From Rhizobium sp. BK376 (GTDB lineage Bacteria > Pseudomonadota > Alphaproteobacteria > Rhizobiales > Rhizobiaceae), in the NCBI RefSeq assembly GCF_004341625.1, contig NZ_SLZG01000004.1:372001-436000 (forward strand): a DNA stretch of 64,000 bases. The letters run 5' to 3'. Positions 54,651 to 64,000 of this stretch are shown piece after piece. A program made the translations under genes and the position numbers. The notes under the pieces are model-generated. The model worked only from the letters and a program-made list of their open reading frames with translations, was not told where the DNA came from and did not search any database. How positions within the stretch are numbered: the stretch's first letter is position 1; each line of letters opens with the position of its first letter.

Positions 54651-54737
54651 AGCAGCCCCTTGCAACAATTTTTTTACGGATCTGCGACAGTTCACAGCAC
54701 CCGTACGGGATATCCGATCTGAGAGAAAGGATATCCC

Positions 54738-56354
54738 TTAGTGGCGGAAATGCCTGATGCCGGTGAAGACCATCGCGACATTGTGCTCGTTCGCGGCCGC
54801 GATCACCTCCTCATCGCGCATCGAGCCGCCCGGCTGGATGACCGCGGTCGCGCCTGCCGCGATGGCAGACAGCAAACCGTCCGCAAACGGCAGGAACGCC
54901 TCGGAGGCGACGGCTGAACCGCGAGTCAGCGGCTCGGCGAGACCCATGGCCTTTGCGGCTTCCTCGGCCTTGAGCGCCGCGATACGGGCGGAGTCGACAC
55001 GGCTCATCTGGCCGGCACCGATGCCCGCCGTCTGGCCGTCCTTGGCATAGACGACAGCATTGGACTTCACATGCTTGGCGACGCGGAAGGCGAACTTCAT
55101 GTCCTCAAGCTCCTGCGCGGTCGGCGCACGCTTGGTCACGACCTTGAGTTCCATGTCCTCGACCAGCGCATTGTCGCGACCCTGGACCAGCAACCCGCCG
55201 GAGACGGTCTTTGCCGTGATGCCGGGTGTGCGTGGATCGGGCAGGGCGCCGACCGAGAGAAGACGCAGGTTCGGCTTGGCGGCGATGATCGCCTTTGCTT
55301 CCTCGGTCACCTCAGGGGCGATGATGACTTCGGTGAAGAGCTTGACGATCTCTTCGGCCGTCGCTGCATCCAGGATCTGGTTCAGCGCAATGATGCCGCC
55401 GAAGGCCGAGACCGGATCGCAAGCCAGCGCCCGCTTGTAGGCCTCGACAAGGCTTGGGCCGGTGGCAACGCCGCAAGGGTTGGCATGCTTGATGATGGCG
55501 CAGGCCGGCCCCTTTTCGGGCAAGAACTCGGCAACCAGCTCGTAAGCGGCATCCGTGTCGTTGATATTGTTGTAGGAAAGCTGCTTGCCCTGCAGCAGCG
55601 TTGCCGTCGATACGCCGGGCCGGTTCTCGCCGGTGACATAGAAGGCAGCCTTCTGGTGCGGGTTCTCGCCGTAGCGCATTTCCTCGCGAAGCACGCCGCC
55701 GATGACACGGTGGCGTGGCGTGGCGATATCGAGCGCATCCGCAAACCAGTTGGAGATCATCGCATCGTAGGCTGCGGTGCGGGCAAAGGCCTTGGCGGCC
55801 ATGCGCTGGCGGAAGGAATAGATCGTCTGGCCATTGTCGGAAGACAGCTGCGACAGCAGCTCCGCATAATCTGCCGGATCGGTCAGGATCGTTACATAAG
55901 CGTGGTTCTTGGCCGAGGCGCGGATCATCGCCGGACCGCCGATATCGATGTTTTCGACTGTCGTCGGATAATCGCCGCCGGCAGCTCGCACATCCTCGAA
56001 GGGATAGAGATTGACGACGACGAGATCGATCCCCTCGATGCCATGCGCCTTCATTGCCGCCTGATGCTCTTCATCGTCACGGATCGCGAGCAGGCCGCCA
56101 TGAACCGCCGGGTGCAGCGTCTTGACCCGGCCGTCCATGATCTCAGGAAAGCCCGTGACATCGGAAACATCGGTTACAGCAAGACCGGCTGCTGCGATGG
56201 CCTTGTGCGTGCCGCCGGTCGATAGCAGCCTGACACCCTGGTCGGTCAGCGCGCGTGCCAGCTCGACGATGCCGGTCTTGTCTGAAACCGACAGCAGCGC
56301 CGTCTTGACCTTGACCTTATCGGGGGCGGGAATCTTCTTGGAAACGACGGCCAT
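54738..56354 (-). CDS. purH: Bifunctional AICAR formyltransferase/IMP cyclohydrolase
   Basis: A 538-aa purine-biosynthesis enzyme. The N-terminal cyclohydrolase (MGS-like) domain shows [29 protein letters not shown] and [17 protein letters not shown]. The larger C-terminal formyltransferase domain has [39 protein letters not shown] and the closing [15 protein letters not shown]. Start 56354 has GGAGAAA close upstream; the 72 extra codons of the longer frame are not coding-like. It is preceded by the heparinase-like gene on the same strand (95 bp gap). Confidence 0.97.
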   Translation of the reverse strand: MAVVSKKIPAPDKVKVKTALLSVSDKTGIVELARALTDQGVRLLSTGGTHKAIAAAGLAVTDVSDVTGFPEIMDGRVKTLHPAVHGGLLAIRDDEEHQAAMKAHGIEGIDLVVVNLYPFEDVRAAGGDYPTTVENIDIGGPAMIRASAKNHAYVTILTDPADYAELLSQLSSDNGQTIYSFRQRMAAKAFARTAAYDAMISNWFADALDIATPRHRVIGGVLREEMRYGENPHQKAAFYVTGENRPGVSTATLLQGKQLSYNNINDTDAAYELVAEFLPEKGPACAIIKHANPCGVATGPSLVEAYKRALACDPVSAFGGIIALNQILDAATAEEIVKLFTEVIIAPEVTEEAKAIIAAKPNLRLLSVGALPDPRTPGITAKTVSGGLLVQGRDNALVEDMELKVVTKRAPTAQELEDMKFAFRVAKHVKSNAVVYAKDGQTAGIGAGQMSRVDSARIAALKAEEAAKAMGLAEPLTRGSAVASEAFLPFADGLLSAIAAGATAVIQPGGSMRDEEVIAAANEHNVAMVFTGIRHFRH

Positions 56355-56448
56355 GAGCTTTCTCCGGTTTGGCGTGCGGGAGACATCCGGCAGGGACGCT
56401 GGAGCTTGATGGCGCCGCGTTATCACAGCTTTACAGGGGAGGAAACAC

Positions 56449-58104
56449 TCAAGCCTGACGGCGGGATAAAAACCAGCGGATTTCGGGTTTGTCGGAAAGC
56501 GAAAACGTGACCTCGATCTGGTCAGACGCCCGCACGCCTGATGCATCGGCGAAAAAGATATCTTCGCCAATCAGCACCTCGCAACCGGGCGCCGAAAACA
56601 GCCAGGTTTCGCCATCGGGAGCGACCAGCATGGCGGAATCGGTCTCGTTCTGGACCAGGCTGATCGTGGGGTGCACATGAAAGCGTGCCGAGGCGCGATT
56701 TTCCCCCTTCATGCTCTTGCCTTCAGGAACGAAGAAACGGTCGCGACCTGTCAGGATCGAGCCGCTGGCATTTAGCGTCAATTCACGTTCGTGATAGACG
56801 CCGAAGGCCGCGAGATAGCCGTCATGCGACGCCTTCACGCAATCGCGCCCGTCCTCGGTCTCGACGCGTTCCACCGGGACATTGCGGACGCCGCTCATCA
56901 TCACAGGCCCTAGGAAACCCGAGCGCGAAAAAGAGCTTGAGGATGTGTCGTTGAGGGTAACGGTCGAATGCGCCGCGGTGGCGCGGGCCATCTGCACGTA
57001 GCGATCGCCGGCAAATTTCGGCGAGCCCGAATTGATGATGAAGCGATGCTTGCCTGATGACATCTCGAAGGACAGGCAGCCGGCATGCGCCGTTCGCGAG
57101 AGATCAGTGGAAAAGGGAATGCCGGTATCCATGATGACCAGCGTCTGGGCCGCGGCGAGCCGCTGATACTTTGTATGGGGCAATGCCTTGAACGGCTGGC
57201 CGGCGCTCTCGTCGTAGCGCAGCACCGACATCAGCTCATTGGCAAGCGTCGAGGTCGCGCCGTTGAAAAGCGCCAGATCGCCATCATGATGCCGAAAGAA
57301 GCGCAGCGCCGGATACATGCGGTCGATCCCGGCAATCAGCCGTGCCGGCACATCGTGCCCGAGATTGACGTAGGTCTGCCTGAGCGGCAGCAGGTCGAGC
57401 AGCAGCTCCAGCGCTGCGCGCGGATTGCGTGAGATATGGCCACCATCCGCGAGAATCTGCCGATCGATCTCGTTATCCAGTGCCTGCCCGGTGCGCTTGA
57501 TCGTGCCGTTTCGCGCCGGCATGGCAACCGAGGCCATCGCAAGCGCGATACGGACACGAAAGCGCACCTCGCCATCGGGCGCCGTCGCCGCAACGCGCCT
57601 GAGATAGCGAACATGGAAAATGAGCGAGCGCATGAAGCGACGGTAGAAGCCGCTGTCGGTGCCCTGCAAGACGACAGGCGAGTGCGACAGCCATGCGATC
57701 AATCGCTGCGCGGCCGTATCGGCATGCCAGGCAATTCCCTGAATGCGGCGGCCATGGACGGCGATCCAGTCATTGACGATCGCTCGCGCCACAGCACAGG
57801 CCTGATCGGTTTTCTCCGCCCTGATATGCCGGAGCCAGTGAAAGGCGTGCAGGCGGATCGCAAACATCTGCGACGGCAGTTCGAGCGAAAAAGGAGATTT
57901 GCCGTTGGTTTCCAGCACCCGTCCGGCCAGGGGAATGCGGCCATTGAGGAGTTCGGCGGCAACGTAGGGATCAATGGATCTGAGATCGGTCGGAGCGACA
58001 ATCAGCCGTTCCGGCACACGAACTGTGTGGCGGGTGAGGCGCAAACGCGCCAACGCCGCGCGGCGCGACATCCGCCGCCATGCTTCCCGCACGTGTAAAC
58101 TCAC
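56449..58104 (-). CDS. Heparinase II/III-family protein
   Basis: A 551-aa protein. The first ~300 residues form an alpha-helical toroid-like region ([41 protein letters not shown]). The C-terminal half is a beta-sandwich with [12 protein letters not shown] and the terminal [17 protein letters not shown]. This fold is found in polysaccharide lyases. In alphaproteobacteria it is often next to purH. No signal peptide is evident. GTG 58104 was chosen for AGG-cggttg spacing; a TTG precedes it. The substrate is unknown. Confidence 0.85.
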   Translation of the reverse strand: MSLHVREAWRRMSRRAALARLRLTRHTVRVPERLIVAPTDLRSIDPYVAAELLNGRIPLAGRVLETNGKSPFSLELPSQMFAIRLHAFHWLRHIRAEKTDQACAVARAIVNDWIAVHGRRIQGIAWHADTAAQRLIAWLSHSPVVLQGTDSGFYRRFMRSLIFHVRYLRRVAATAPDGEVRFRVRIALAMASVAMPARNGTIKRTGQALDNEIDRQILADGGHISRNPRAALELLLDLLPLRQTYVNLGHDVPARLIAGIDRMYPALRFFRHHDGDLALFNGATSTLANELMSVLRYDESAGQPFKALPHTKYQRLAAAQTLVIMDTGIPFSTDLSRTAHAGCLSFEMSSGKHRFIINSGSPKFAGDRYVQMARATAAHSTVTLNDTSSSSFSRSGFLGPVMMSGVRNVPVERVETEDGRDCVKASHDGYLAAFGVYHERELTLNASGSILTGRDRFFVPEGKSMKGENRASARFHVHPTISLVQNETDSAMLVAPDGETWLFSAPGCEVLIGEDIFFADASGVRASDQIEVTFSLSDKPEIRWFLSRRQA

Positions 58105-58147
58105 CAACCGCCTGCCGGAAATTGCATATTTGCTTTAGCTTATTCTC

Positions 58148-58200
58148 CCTCCTCAATGGTTAAGAGGAGGTTACGAATGCGTCAATTCATCCTTAAGTGA
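58148..58200 (+). other. Micro-ORF with a hairpin-embedded Shine-Dalgarno
   Basis: GAGGAGG (58164-58170), six bases before ATG 58177, begins a 7-codon frame MRQFILK ending at TGA 58198-58200. The GAGGAGG is the exact complement of CCTCCTC at 58148-58154. No plus-strand gene follows. On the minus strand this lies in the gap between the rsmB-like gene and the heparinase-like gene. It may be chance. Confidence 0.3.
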
Positions 58201-58230
58201 TCCATTCTGATCAGATGAGCTGTGGATGAA

Positions 58231-59649
58231 CTAATCACCCAGGGACTTGCGACGGAGCACGGAGGCAAAGAACCCGTCCAACCCCGAAGCAAAACCACTG
58301 CCCGGCGACAGCATGACCGGCGTCGTGCGAAACTCGCCGAGAGGCGTGATGGCGGTTTCAAGACCCGGCCAGTCACCCGATGCGATGGGCACACGCTCCA
58401 CATCAGGCGTATCGGCCAATAGACGTTCGACCACCCGCTCGCCCTCTTCGGGGTCGAGCGAGCAATTGGAAAAGACCACTGTCCCGCCGGGCTTGACCAG
58501 CGTCAGCGCATGGCGAAGCAGCCTTTCCTGCAGTGCTGCGAGCTTGGCGATATCCTCCGGCCCCTTGGTCCAGAGAACGTCGGGATGGCGTCTCGTCGTG
58601 CCTGTCGAAGAGCATGGCGCGTCCAGCAGCGCGGCATCGAAAAGCTCCGCGGGCTGGAATTTCGACATATCTGCAACGACGGTCTCCGCCTCCATGCCCA
58701 GGCGCGCCAGATTGCCGGACAGGCGCTTCAGACGGCTGGCCGATTGATCCAGCGCCGTCACGACGCCACCGGCAAGTACGAGCTGCGCGGTCTTGCCGCC
58801 CGGTGCTGCGCAGAGGTCGACGACGCGCTTGCCCGAGAGCGAGCCGAAAAGCTTGGCTGGAATGCTGGCCGCCGCATCCTGTACCCACCATTCTCCTTCG
58901 GAAAACCCATCGAGCGAGGGAACCGAGCCTTCAAAGGCGGCAAGTCGTATGCCGCCCGTGGGCAGGACGACGCCGTTCAGCCTTGCTGCCCATCCTTCCG
59001 GATCGGATTTGACGGTCAGATCGATCGCCGCGGGTTCGAGCTGTGTCTCTGAAATCGCAAGCGCGGCCTCGCGGCCATAGTCTTTTTGAAGCCGGGAAAG
59101 GAACCAGGACGGCATGGCCGGGACGTCGGCGACACGCTCAAGGATAGCCTGCTTCTCCCGGCCGATACGCCGCAGCAGCGCATTGACCAACTTGGCAAAG
59201 CGGCGATTGCGCGGATCCTGGTTGGCTTGTTCGACGGCGATATCGACGGCGGAATGATCCGGCACATCGAGATAGAGCATCTGCGCGGCGCCCACGACCA
59301 GAACATGGTGAAGCGCGCGAGCGCCCTCCGGAAGCGGCGTTTCCAGAAGCGAATCGATGGCCGCCTCGATGCGCGGCAGATGCCGTAGCGCCGAATTCAG
59401 GATCGCACGCACCAGCGCCCGGTCGCTTTCGCCAAGCGCCCGGTAGGCCGGATTGCCGCTTTCCGCATCGAGCATTCCATCGAGCGGCGTCTTGCGATCG
59501 ATGACGGCGCCCAGGATCTTCGACGCAGCAGCCCTTGCAGCAAGCCCCGGCTTATCGGCAATCGCGACCTGCGGCCGCTTATTGGACGATCCGCCGTCCG
59601 GCCGTCTGCTTCCACTTCTAAAAGGCTTCTTCTTTTCGTCTGAACTCAA
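58231..59649 (-). CDS. rsmB: RsmB-type 16S rRNA m5C methyltransferase
   Basis: A 472-aa protein. The N-terminal NusB-like helical domain (about 30-170) is followed by a Rossmann methyltransferase domain: [15 protein letters not shown] (SAM site, about 277-290), [15 protein letters not shown] (conserved cysteine near 345) and [10 protein letters not shown] (catalytic cysteine near 390). It would methylate 16S rRNA C967. The likely start is TTG 59649, overlapping the htpX stop (TTGA), with AAAGGA eight bases upstream, so the genes are coupled. The C-terminus resembles RsmB proteins; exact site specificity is inferred. Confidence 0.88.
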   Translation of the reverse strand: MSSDEKKKPFRSGSRRPDGGSSNKRPQVAIADKPGLAARAAASKILGAVIDRKTPLDGMLDAESGNPAYRALGESDRALVRAILNSALRHLPRIEAAIDSLLETPLPEGARALHHVLVVGAAQMLYLDVPDHSAVDIAVEQANQDPRNRRFAKLVNALLRRIGREKQAILERVADVPAMPSWFLSRLQKDYGREAALAISETQLEPAAIDLTVKSDPEGWAARLNGVVLPTGGIRLAAFEGSVPSLDGFSEGEWWVQDAAASIPAKLFGSLSGKRVVDLCAAPGGKTAQLVLAGGVVTALDQSASRLKRLSGNLARLGMEAETVVADMSKFQPAELFDAALLDAPCSSTGTTRRHPDVLWTKGPEDIAKLAALQERLLRHALTLVKPGGTVVFSNCSLDPEEGERVVERLLADTPDVERVPIASGDWPGLETAITPLGEFRTTPVMLSPGSGFASGLDGFFASVLRRKSLGD

Positions 59650-60629
59650 GACCAGGGTCCTTTGGGCGGTTGCGAGCCACCGCGACCCAGACCCGTATCC
59701 GGCACGGAGCGCGATTTGCGCCCCGGATTAGCAGCCCTTGCACTCTGCGTCGACCCAAAGTCGGAAATTGGTGCCGGGCTGCCCCCCGTGCCCCGCGCCA
59801 TCTCCTGCAGCGCGGCGATGCGGTTTTCCGTGTTCGGGTGCGTGGAGAAAAGATTGTCCATATTCTCACCGGACAGCGGATTGATGATGAACATATGCGC
59901 GGTCGCCGGATTGCGCTCGGCATCATAGTTCGGGACATGCTCGGCGCTGCGGGCGATCTTGTTCAGCGCCGAGGCGAGCCAGAGCGGATTGCCGCAGATC
60001 TCGGCGCCACGCCGATCGGCCGAATATTCGCGTGTCCGGCTGATCGCCATCTGCACCAGCATGGCGGCAAGCGGAGCGACGATCATGGCAGCCAGCACGC
60101 CGATAAATCCGAGCGGATTGTTATTGTCGCGGCGCCCGCTGAAGAAAAACGCGAAATTGCCGAGCATGGAGATTGCGCCCGCAAGCGTGGCCGTAATCGT
60201 CATCGTCAGCGTGTCGCGGTTCTGCACATGGGCGAGTTCATGCGCCATGACGCCGGCGACTTCCTCAGGCGTCAACGCATTCAGAAGGCCGGTGGAGGCA
60301 GCAACTGCAGCGTTCTCAGGATTTCGCCCGGTCGCAAACGCGTTCGGCTGCGGACTGTCATAGAGGTAGACACGGGGCATCGGCAGGCCGGCGTTCCGGG
60401 CCAGATCACGAATAATGCCATAGAATTCGGGAGCAGCGCGCTCATCGACCTCCTGGGCATGATAGGTCGACAGGACCATACGGTCCGAATTCCAGTAGGA
60501 AAAGAAGTTCATGCCGGCAGCGACGACGAGAGCAATCATCATTCCGGCCTGGCCACCGATGAGATAACCGACCCCCATGAACAGGGCCGTCATGAAGGCA
60601 AGCAACATGGCAGTGCGCATGAGGTTCAT
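59646..60629 (-). CDS. htpX: Zinc metalloprotease HtpX
   Basis: A 327-aa inner-membrane M48 protease for quality control of membrane proteins. Two membrane segments at the N-terminus ([33 protein letters not shown]) precede [14 protein letters not shown], where HELAH binds zinc, then a further hydrophobic pair and the [14 protein letters not shown] region. The C-terminal ~40 residues ([13 protein letters not shown]) are extended and disordered-looking compared with E. coli HtpX. It is coupled to the rsmB-like gene by overlap. Confidence 0.95.
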   Translation of the reverse strand: MNLMRTAMLLAFMTALFMGVGYLIGGQAGMMIALVVAAGMNFFSYWNSDRMVLSTYHAQEVDERAAPEFYGIIRDLARNAGLPMPRVYLYDSPQPNAFATGRNPENAAVAASTGLLNALTPEEVAGVMAHELAHVQNRDTLTMTITATLAGAISMLGNFAFFFSGRRDNNNPLGFIGVLAAMIVAPLAAMLVQMAISRTREYSADRRGAEICGNPLWLASALNKIARSAEHVPNYDAERNPATAHMFIINPLSGENMDNLFSTHPNTENRIAALQEMARGTGGSPAPISDFGSTQSARAANPGRKSRSVPDTGLGRGGSQPPKGPWS

Positions 60630-60736
60630 CTGTCATCTCCGTAAAGCATGGGTCCAAACCTTTTTATTTGAACCCCGTCGCACTATCATTTGGGAATTCG
60701 ACCACCCAATTCAATATTTCCTGGCCGGAGAGCCCC

Positions 60737-60964
60737 ATGCAGACAGCGGATAACGACAATAGCGCAAGCCCCGAGGAGGCAACCAGCTCGGGCGCGCCAC
60801 GCAAACCGTTGTCGCCTGCCGCCAAACGCGCACTGGCCGAGGCCGAGGAACGCCGCCGGACGCAAGCCGCACCGGACCTGCCTCCGGAGATCGGCGGCCG
60901 CGGTGGAGCCGAGCCGTCACGGTTCGGCGACTGGGAGATCAACGGCCGGGCAATCGATTTCTAA
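60737..60964 (+). CDS. DUF1674 / SDHAF4-like protein
   Basis: A 75-aa protein whose C-terminus EPSRFGDWEINGRAIDF carries the conserved R[YF]GDWExxGRxxDF block of the SDHAF4/DUF1674 family, which helps flavinylated SdhA assemble in succinate dehydrogenase. The N-terminal part is low-complexity and disordered (NDNSASPEEATSSGAPRKPL). Start 60737 has GGAGAG four bases upstream; a longer frame to 60668 lacks a ribosome binding site. It is divergent from htpX. Confidence 0.85.
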   Translation: MQTADNDNSASPEEATSSGAPRKPLSPAAKRALAEAEERRRTQAAPDLPPEIGGRGGAEPSRFGDWEINGRAIDF

Positions 60965-61013
60965 GGTAAATATTCCTATTGACTTTCGCTGATATCAGGA
61001 AATAATTCCTGAT

Positions 61014-61481
61014 ATGTTTCGCTCTCGCTTGATTCCCACCCTGATTCTTCTTACCTCGCCGCTGGCAACATCGGCGAAGGCGCAGACCGTCCATGAAACC
61101 ATCGACGGCCCCGTCTCCGCCGAAATCATCCGGGTGGTCGATGGTGACACCATTCTTGTCGAAGCAATGCCTTGGCCGCAGCAGACAATCGAGGTCTATG
61201 TCAGGCTGCGCGGCATCGACGCGCCGGAACTTCATTCGAAATGCGAGGAAGTTCGCGCCGCAGCACTGAAGGCTCAGGAAGCGCTGGAGGCAATCATGCC
61301 GGCGACAGGCGAAATCGAGCTGACCAGGATTTCCGGCGACAAGTATTTCGGCCGTATCCTCGCCGACGTGACAACCAAGGACGGACGGAATCCGGCTCAC
61401 GATCTTTTGCAGGAAGGCTATGCCGTTTCGTATAACGGCGGCAGGAAGCCGGTCCAGCCCTGCGGAAGTGATTCTGATTAG
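61014..61481 (+). CDS. Exported thermonuclease-family (SNase-like) protein
   Basis: A 155-aa protein. A signal peptide (LIPTLILLTSPLATSAKAQ) precedes a compact OB-fold nuclease domain with VVDGDTILVE, then YVRLRGIDAPELHSKC with catalytic arginine and acidic residues, and DKYFGRILADV with a second arginine. These match staphylococcal-nuclease-like enzymes that cut DNA or RNA with calcium, here in the periplasm. It is 49 bp after the SDHAF4-like gene. Confidence 0.85.
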   Translation: MFRSRLIPTLILLTSPLATSAKAQTVHETIDGPVSAEIIRVVDGDTILVEAMPWPQQTIEVYVRLRGIDAPELHSKCEEVRAAALKAQEALEAIMPATGEIELTRISGDKYFGRILADVTTKDGRNPAHDLLQEGYAVSYNGGRKPVQPCGSDSD

Positions 61482-61527
61482 GCGTTGATCAGACGATCAT
61501 GATGGCCTGCTTGCCGGATGGCGTCAG

Positions 61528-61546
61528 CCTCGGCCTCCTGCCGAGG
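61528..61546. terminator. Small stem-loop between nuclease gene and acsA
   Basis: CCTCGGC (61528-61534) and GCCGAGG (61540-61546) form a 7-bp stem between the convergent stops of the nuclease gene and acsA. No T-run follows, so termination is only a possibility. Confidence 0.3.
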
Positions 61547-61614
61547 ATGACGAAGAGCATCTTGCTGGGCTTCCCGACGGGCCGACGCCGCCGAAGATAC
61601 CCGTTGGCAACCAC

Positions 61615-63573
61615 TTAAGCGGCATTCGCCTTGTTCTGCCGGTTTGCGATGAGATCGTCGACCACTGCCGGATCGGCCAGCGTCGAGGTATCGCCGAGCG
61701 AACCGAAATCGTCCTCGGCGATCTTGCGCAGGATGCGGCGCATGATCTTGCCCGACCGGGTCTTCGGCAGGCCCGGGGCGAACTGGATCTTGTCCGGCGC
61801 CGCAATCGGACCGATCTCAGTGCGGACATGCTTCACCAGATCCTGCCTCAGGGCATCCGTTCCCTCATGGCCAGCCATAAGGGTGACATAGCAATAGATG
61901 CCCTGACCCTTGATCGCGTGTGGATAGCCGACAACGGCGGCTTCCGACACCAGATTGTGCGAGACGAGCGCCGATTCGACTTCTGCCGTGCCGAGGCGAT
62001 GGCCGGAGACGTTGAGAACATCATCGACGCGGCCGGTGATCCAGTAATAGCCGTCCTCGTCGCGGCGGCAGCCGTCGCCGGTGAAGTATTTCCCCTTGTA
62101 GGTGGAGAAATAGGTCTGGATGAAACGCTCATGGTCGCCATAGACCGTGCGCATCTGGCCCGGCCAGCTGTCGGCGATGCAAAGATTGCCGTCGGCAGCA
62201 CCTTCGAGCACCTTGCCTTCGGCATCTACCAACTCGGGCTTGACGCCGAAGAAGGGCGTCGTTGCGGAGCCGGGTTTCAGGGCCGTTGCGCCGGGCAGCG
62301 GCGTGATCATGTGGCCGCCTGTTTCCGTCTGCCACCAGGTGTCGACGACAGGGCAGCGTCCGTCGCCGACGACATGATAGTACCATTCCCAGGCTTCAGG
62401 ATTGATCGGCTCACCGACCGTGCCGAGCAGGCGCAGGCTGGAGCGCGACGAGCGCTTCACGAAATGATCGCCGGCGCCCATCAGCGAACGGATCGCGGTC
62501 GGCGCCGTGTAGAAGATATTGACCTGATGCTTGTCGATGATCTCCCAGAAGCGCCCCTGGTCCGGGAAGTTCGGTACTCCCTCGAACATCAGCGACGTGG
62601 CGCAGTTCGATAACGGCCCGTAGACGATGTAGGAATGACCCGTCACCCAGCCGACATCGGCCGTGCACCAGTAGACATCGCCATCATGGTAATCGAACGT
62701 ATATTCATGCGTCATCGACGCGAAGACGAGATAGCCGCCCGTCGTGTGCAGCACGCCCTTGGGCTTGCCGGTAGAGCCCGACGTATAGAGAATGAAGAGC
62801 GGGTCTTCGGCCTTCATTTTGACAGGCGGGCATTCGGCCTTCACGGTCGCGACTTCCTGGTGATACCAGAGGTCGCGTCCCGGCGCCCAGCCGGTCTTGC
62901 CGCCCGTACGGCGCACGACGAGTACCTTGTCGACAATTACATGCTGGCGCGCGGCGATATGGATGGCGGAATCGGTGTTGTCCTTGAGAGGGATCGGCTT
63001 GCCGCCGCGCACACCTTCGTCGCAGGTAATGACGAAGGTGGACTCGCAGTCGACGATGCGGCCGGCGAGCGCATCAGGTGAAAAGCCTCCGAAGACCACG
63101 GAATGGACAGCTCCGATGCGCGCGCAGGCCAGCATCGCATAGGCCGCTTCCGGGATCATCGGCATGTAGATGGTGACACGGTCACCCTTCTTGACGCCAT
63201 GCTTCTTCAGCACGTTCGCCATGCGGCAGACATGCTCGTAAAGCTCGTTATAGGTGACCTTCTTGTCGATATAGGGATTGTCGCCTTCCCAGATGAAGGC
63301 GACGCGATCGCCATGCGTCTTTAGGTGCCGGTCGATGCAATTATAGGAAACGTTGGTGAGCCCGTCCTCGAACCATTTGATCGAAACCTTGCCCTTGAAG
63401 GACGTATTCTTGACTTTTGTATAGGGCTTGAACCAGTCGATGCGCTTGCCATGCTTGCCCCAGAACTTGTCGGGATCCTCGACGCTCTCCTGATACCATT
63501 TCTCATATTTGGCCTTGTCGATCAGGGCATGGCTTTTGACGGCCTTGGTGACCGGATAAATCTTTTCCGACAT
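61615..63573 (-). CDS. acsA: Acetyl-CoA synthetase (AMP-forming)
   Basis: A 652-aa enzyme that activates acetate through acetyl-AMP to acetyl-CoA. It has the adenylation motif [11 protein letters not shown] at about 263-273, [18 protein letters not shown] near 415, and [21 protein letters not shown]. Near the C-terminus [11 protein letters not shown] carries the lysine that is acetylated by Pat-type enzymes in other bacteria. Start 63573 (MSEKIYPV) has GAGGAGG five bases upstream. It is monocistronic and divergent from trcR. Length is typical of Acs. Confidence 0.96.
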   Translation of the reverse strand: MSEKIYPVTKAVKSHALIDKAKYEKWYQESVEDPDKFWGKHGKRIDWFKPYTKVKNTSFKGKVSIKWFEDGLTNVSYNCIDRHLKTHGDRVAFIWEGDNPYIDKKVTYNELYEHVCRMANVLKKHGVKKGDRVTIYMPMIPEAAYAMLACARIGAVHSVVFGGFSPDALAGRIVDCESTFVITCDEGVRGGKPIPLKDNTDSAIHIAARQHVIVDKVLVVRRTGGKTGWAPGRDLWYHQEVATVKAECPPVKMKAEDPLFILYTSGSTGKPKGVLHTTGGYLVFASMTHEYTFDYHDGDVYWCTADVGWVTGHSYIVYGPLSNCATSLMFEGVPNFPDQGRFWEIIDKHQVNIFYTAPTAIRSLMGAGDHFVKRSSRSSLRLLGTVGEPINPEAWEWYYHVVGDGRCPVVDTWWQTETGGHMITPLPGATALKPGSATTPFFGVKPELVDAEGKVLEGAADGNLCIADSWPGQMRTVYGDHERFIQTYFSTYKGKYFTGDGCRRDEDGYYWITGRVDDVLNVSGHRLGTAEVESALVSHNLVSEAAVVGYPHAIKGQGIYCYVTLMAGHEGTDALRQDLVKHVRTEIGPIAAPDKIQFAPGLPKTRSGKIMRRILRKIAEDDFGSLGDTSTLADPAVVDDLIANRQNKANAA

Positions 63574-63804
63574 GGTTTCCTCCTCAAATATGCGCCGCCG
63601 CGATACCCGGTTCGAGGAAGTATGGGCGGTCTTTCGGGCCAATCAATAGCAGGTCAAGTCACGGGAGCAATTAGACAAAGGTCATTTCGTCCTCAAAGAA
63701 TTGCAATTCTGTGTCACTGCGGTTATATAGCGCTATATTTCCCGGACAATATGGTGAAACCCACCGACCGCGACACCGGCGCGGACGACAGAAGGACTAT
63801 ATCC
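63574..63804. promoter_or_regulatory. acsA-trcR divergent promoter region
   Basis: A 231-bp region. ATATAGCGCTATAT (63725-63738) is a perfect 14-bp palindrome that includes a TATAT-type -10 for trcR, with TTGCAA about 18 bp before it as a possible -35. A regulator may bind this palindrome over the promoter. No promoter motif for acsA was assigned. Confidence 0.4.
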
Positions 63805-64000
63805 ATGGCTCAACAACTGCTCATGCCGAAGGCGACCGCCATCTGGCTCGTCGACAATACCGCCTTGTCTTTCGACCAGATCGCGCAGTTCTGCAAGCTG
63901 CATCCGCTCGAGGTCAAGGCAATCGCGGACGGCGAAGCCGCGCAGGGCATCAAGGGCCTGGATCCGATTTCGACAGGCCAGCTGTCGCGCGATGAAATCG
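63805..64000 (+). CDS. trcR: TrcR-like cell-cycle transcriptional regulator (DUF1013), partial
   Basis: The first 65 residues, MAQQLLMPKATAIWLVDNTA through the segment with FDQIAQFCKLHPLEVKAIAD, match the DUF1013/TrcR family found across alphaproteobacteria. The helix-turn-helix-like part lies in this region. The gene is cut by the window edge. AAGGA precedes the ATG by 9 nt. Confidence 0.85.
   Translation, partial: MAQQLLMPKATAIWLVDNTALSFDQIAQFCKLHPLEVKAIADGEAAQGIKGLDPISTGQLSRDEI

Noticed and set aside
1..64000. CRISPR arrays, tRNA or rRNA genes
   Set aside because: No regularly spaced repeats and no tRNA or rRNA signature sequences were seen on either strand.

Overview
The window looks like chromosomal DNA of a fast-growing rhizobium (Rhizobium sensu stricto, in the R. 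leguminosarum/etli/tropici group). The evidence is the gene content: a 2.8-kaa cyclic beta-1,2-glucan synthase (ndvB) with opgC, exoB, glutamine synthetase II (glnII) facing a DUF2735/GstI gene, a 180-kDa-class NAD-glutamate dehydrogenase, and a TrcR/DUF1013 gene. No tRNA, rRNA, CRISPR array, intact transposase or prophage gene was seen. A 15/16 match to the chromosomal parS (ParB) site lies just 3' of leuB, which suggests the region is close to the replication origin.

Layout. 1-9.1 kb: opgC (cut by the window edge) and ndvB, for succinylation and synthesis of periplasmic cyclic glucan. 9.7-10.2 kb: two small ORFs with strong ribosome binding sites. 10.5-13.3 kb: a uronate locus, with uxuA divergent from a FadR-type GntR regulator and an SDR oxidoreductase. 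13.3-19.7 kb: a six-gene operon of a membrane-dipeptidase-type enzyme and a complete Dpp/Opp-type peptide ABC transporter. 19.8-23.5 kb: an RbsABC-type sugar transporter, probably for myo-inositol, with an IolR-like operator. 23.9-29.9 kb: DUF1993, a sulfatase coupled to exoB, a YoaK/DUF1275 protein, an exported VOC protein and small proteins. 30.2-32.9 kb: an entericidin-like lipoprotein, then a gene-poor, lower-GC stretch with small orphan ORFs. 32.9-38 kb: TIM-barrel isomerase, DUF4291, leuB, a PAP2 phosphatase and an Atg22-like MFS protein. 38-46.4 kb: NAD-GDH, pyridoxal kinase, beta-carbonic anhydrase and a diguanylate cyclase. 46.5-51.2 kb: lytic transglycosylase, asd, glnII and gstI. 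51.2-51.9 kb: a highly structured intergenic region of unknown nature. 51.9-63.6 kb: an MHS-type MFS transporter with a large insertion, a second PAP2 phosphatase, purH, a heparinase-like protein, an rsmB-like methyltransferase, htpX, an SDHAF4-like gene, a nuclease and acsA. The start of trcR closes the window.

Themes. Envelope carbohydrate (ndvB, opgC, exoB, two PAP2 proteins, lytic transglycosylase) and nitrogen/amino-acid metabolism (NAD-GDH, glnII with gstI, leuB, asd) dominate. Sequence-level regulatory signals include a sigma-54 promoter for glnII, a parS-like site, IolR-like and GntR-like operators, several intrinsic terminators, and three potential hairpins that would bury Shine-Dalgarno sequences (leuB, the second PAP2 gene, and a 7-codon micro-ORF). 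The most unexplained items are the structured region at about 51.36-51.71 kb and the orphan stretch at 30.3-32.9 kb. All functional calls rest on reading motifs and remembered family resemblance; no database search was run.
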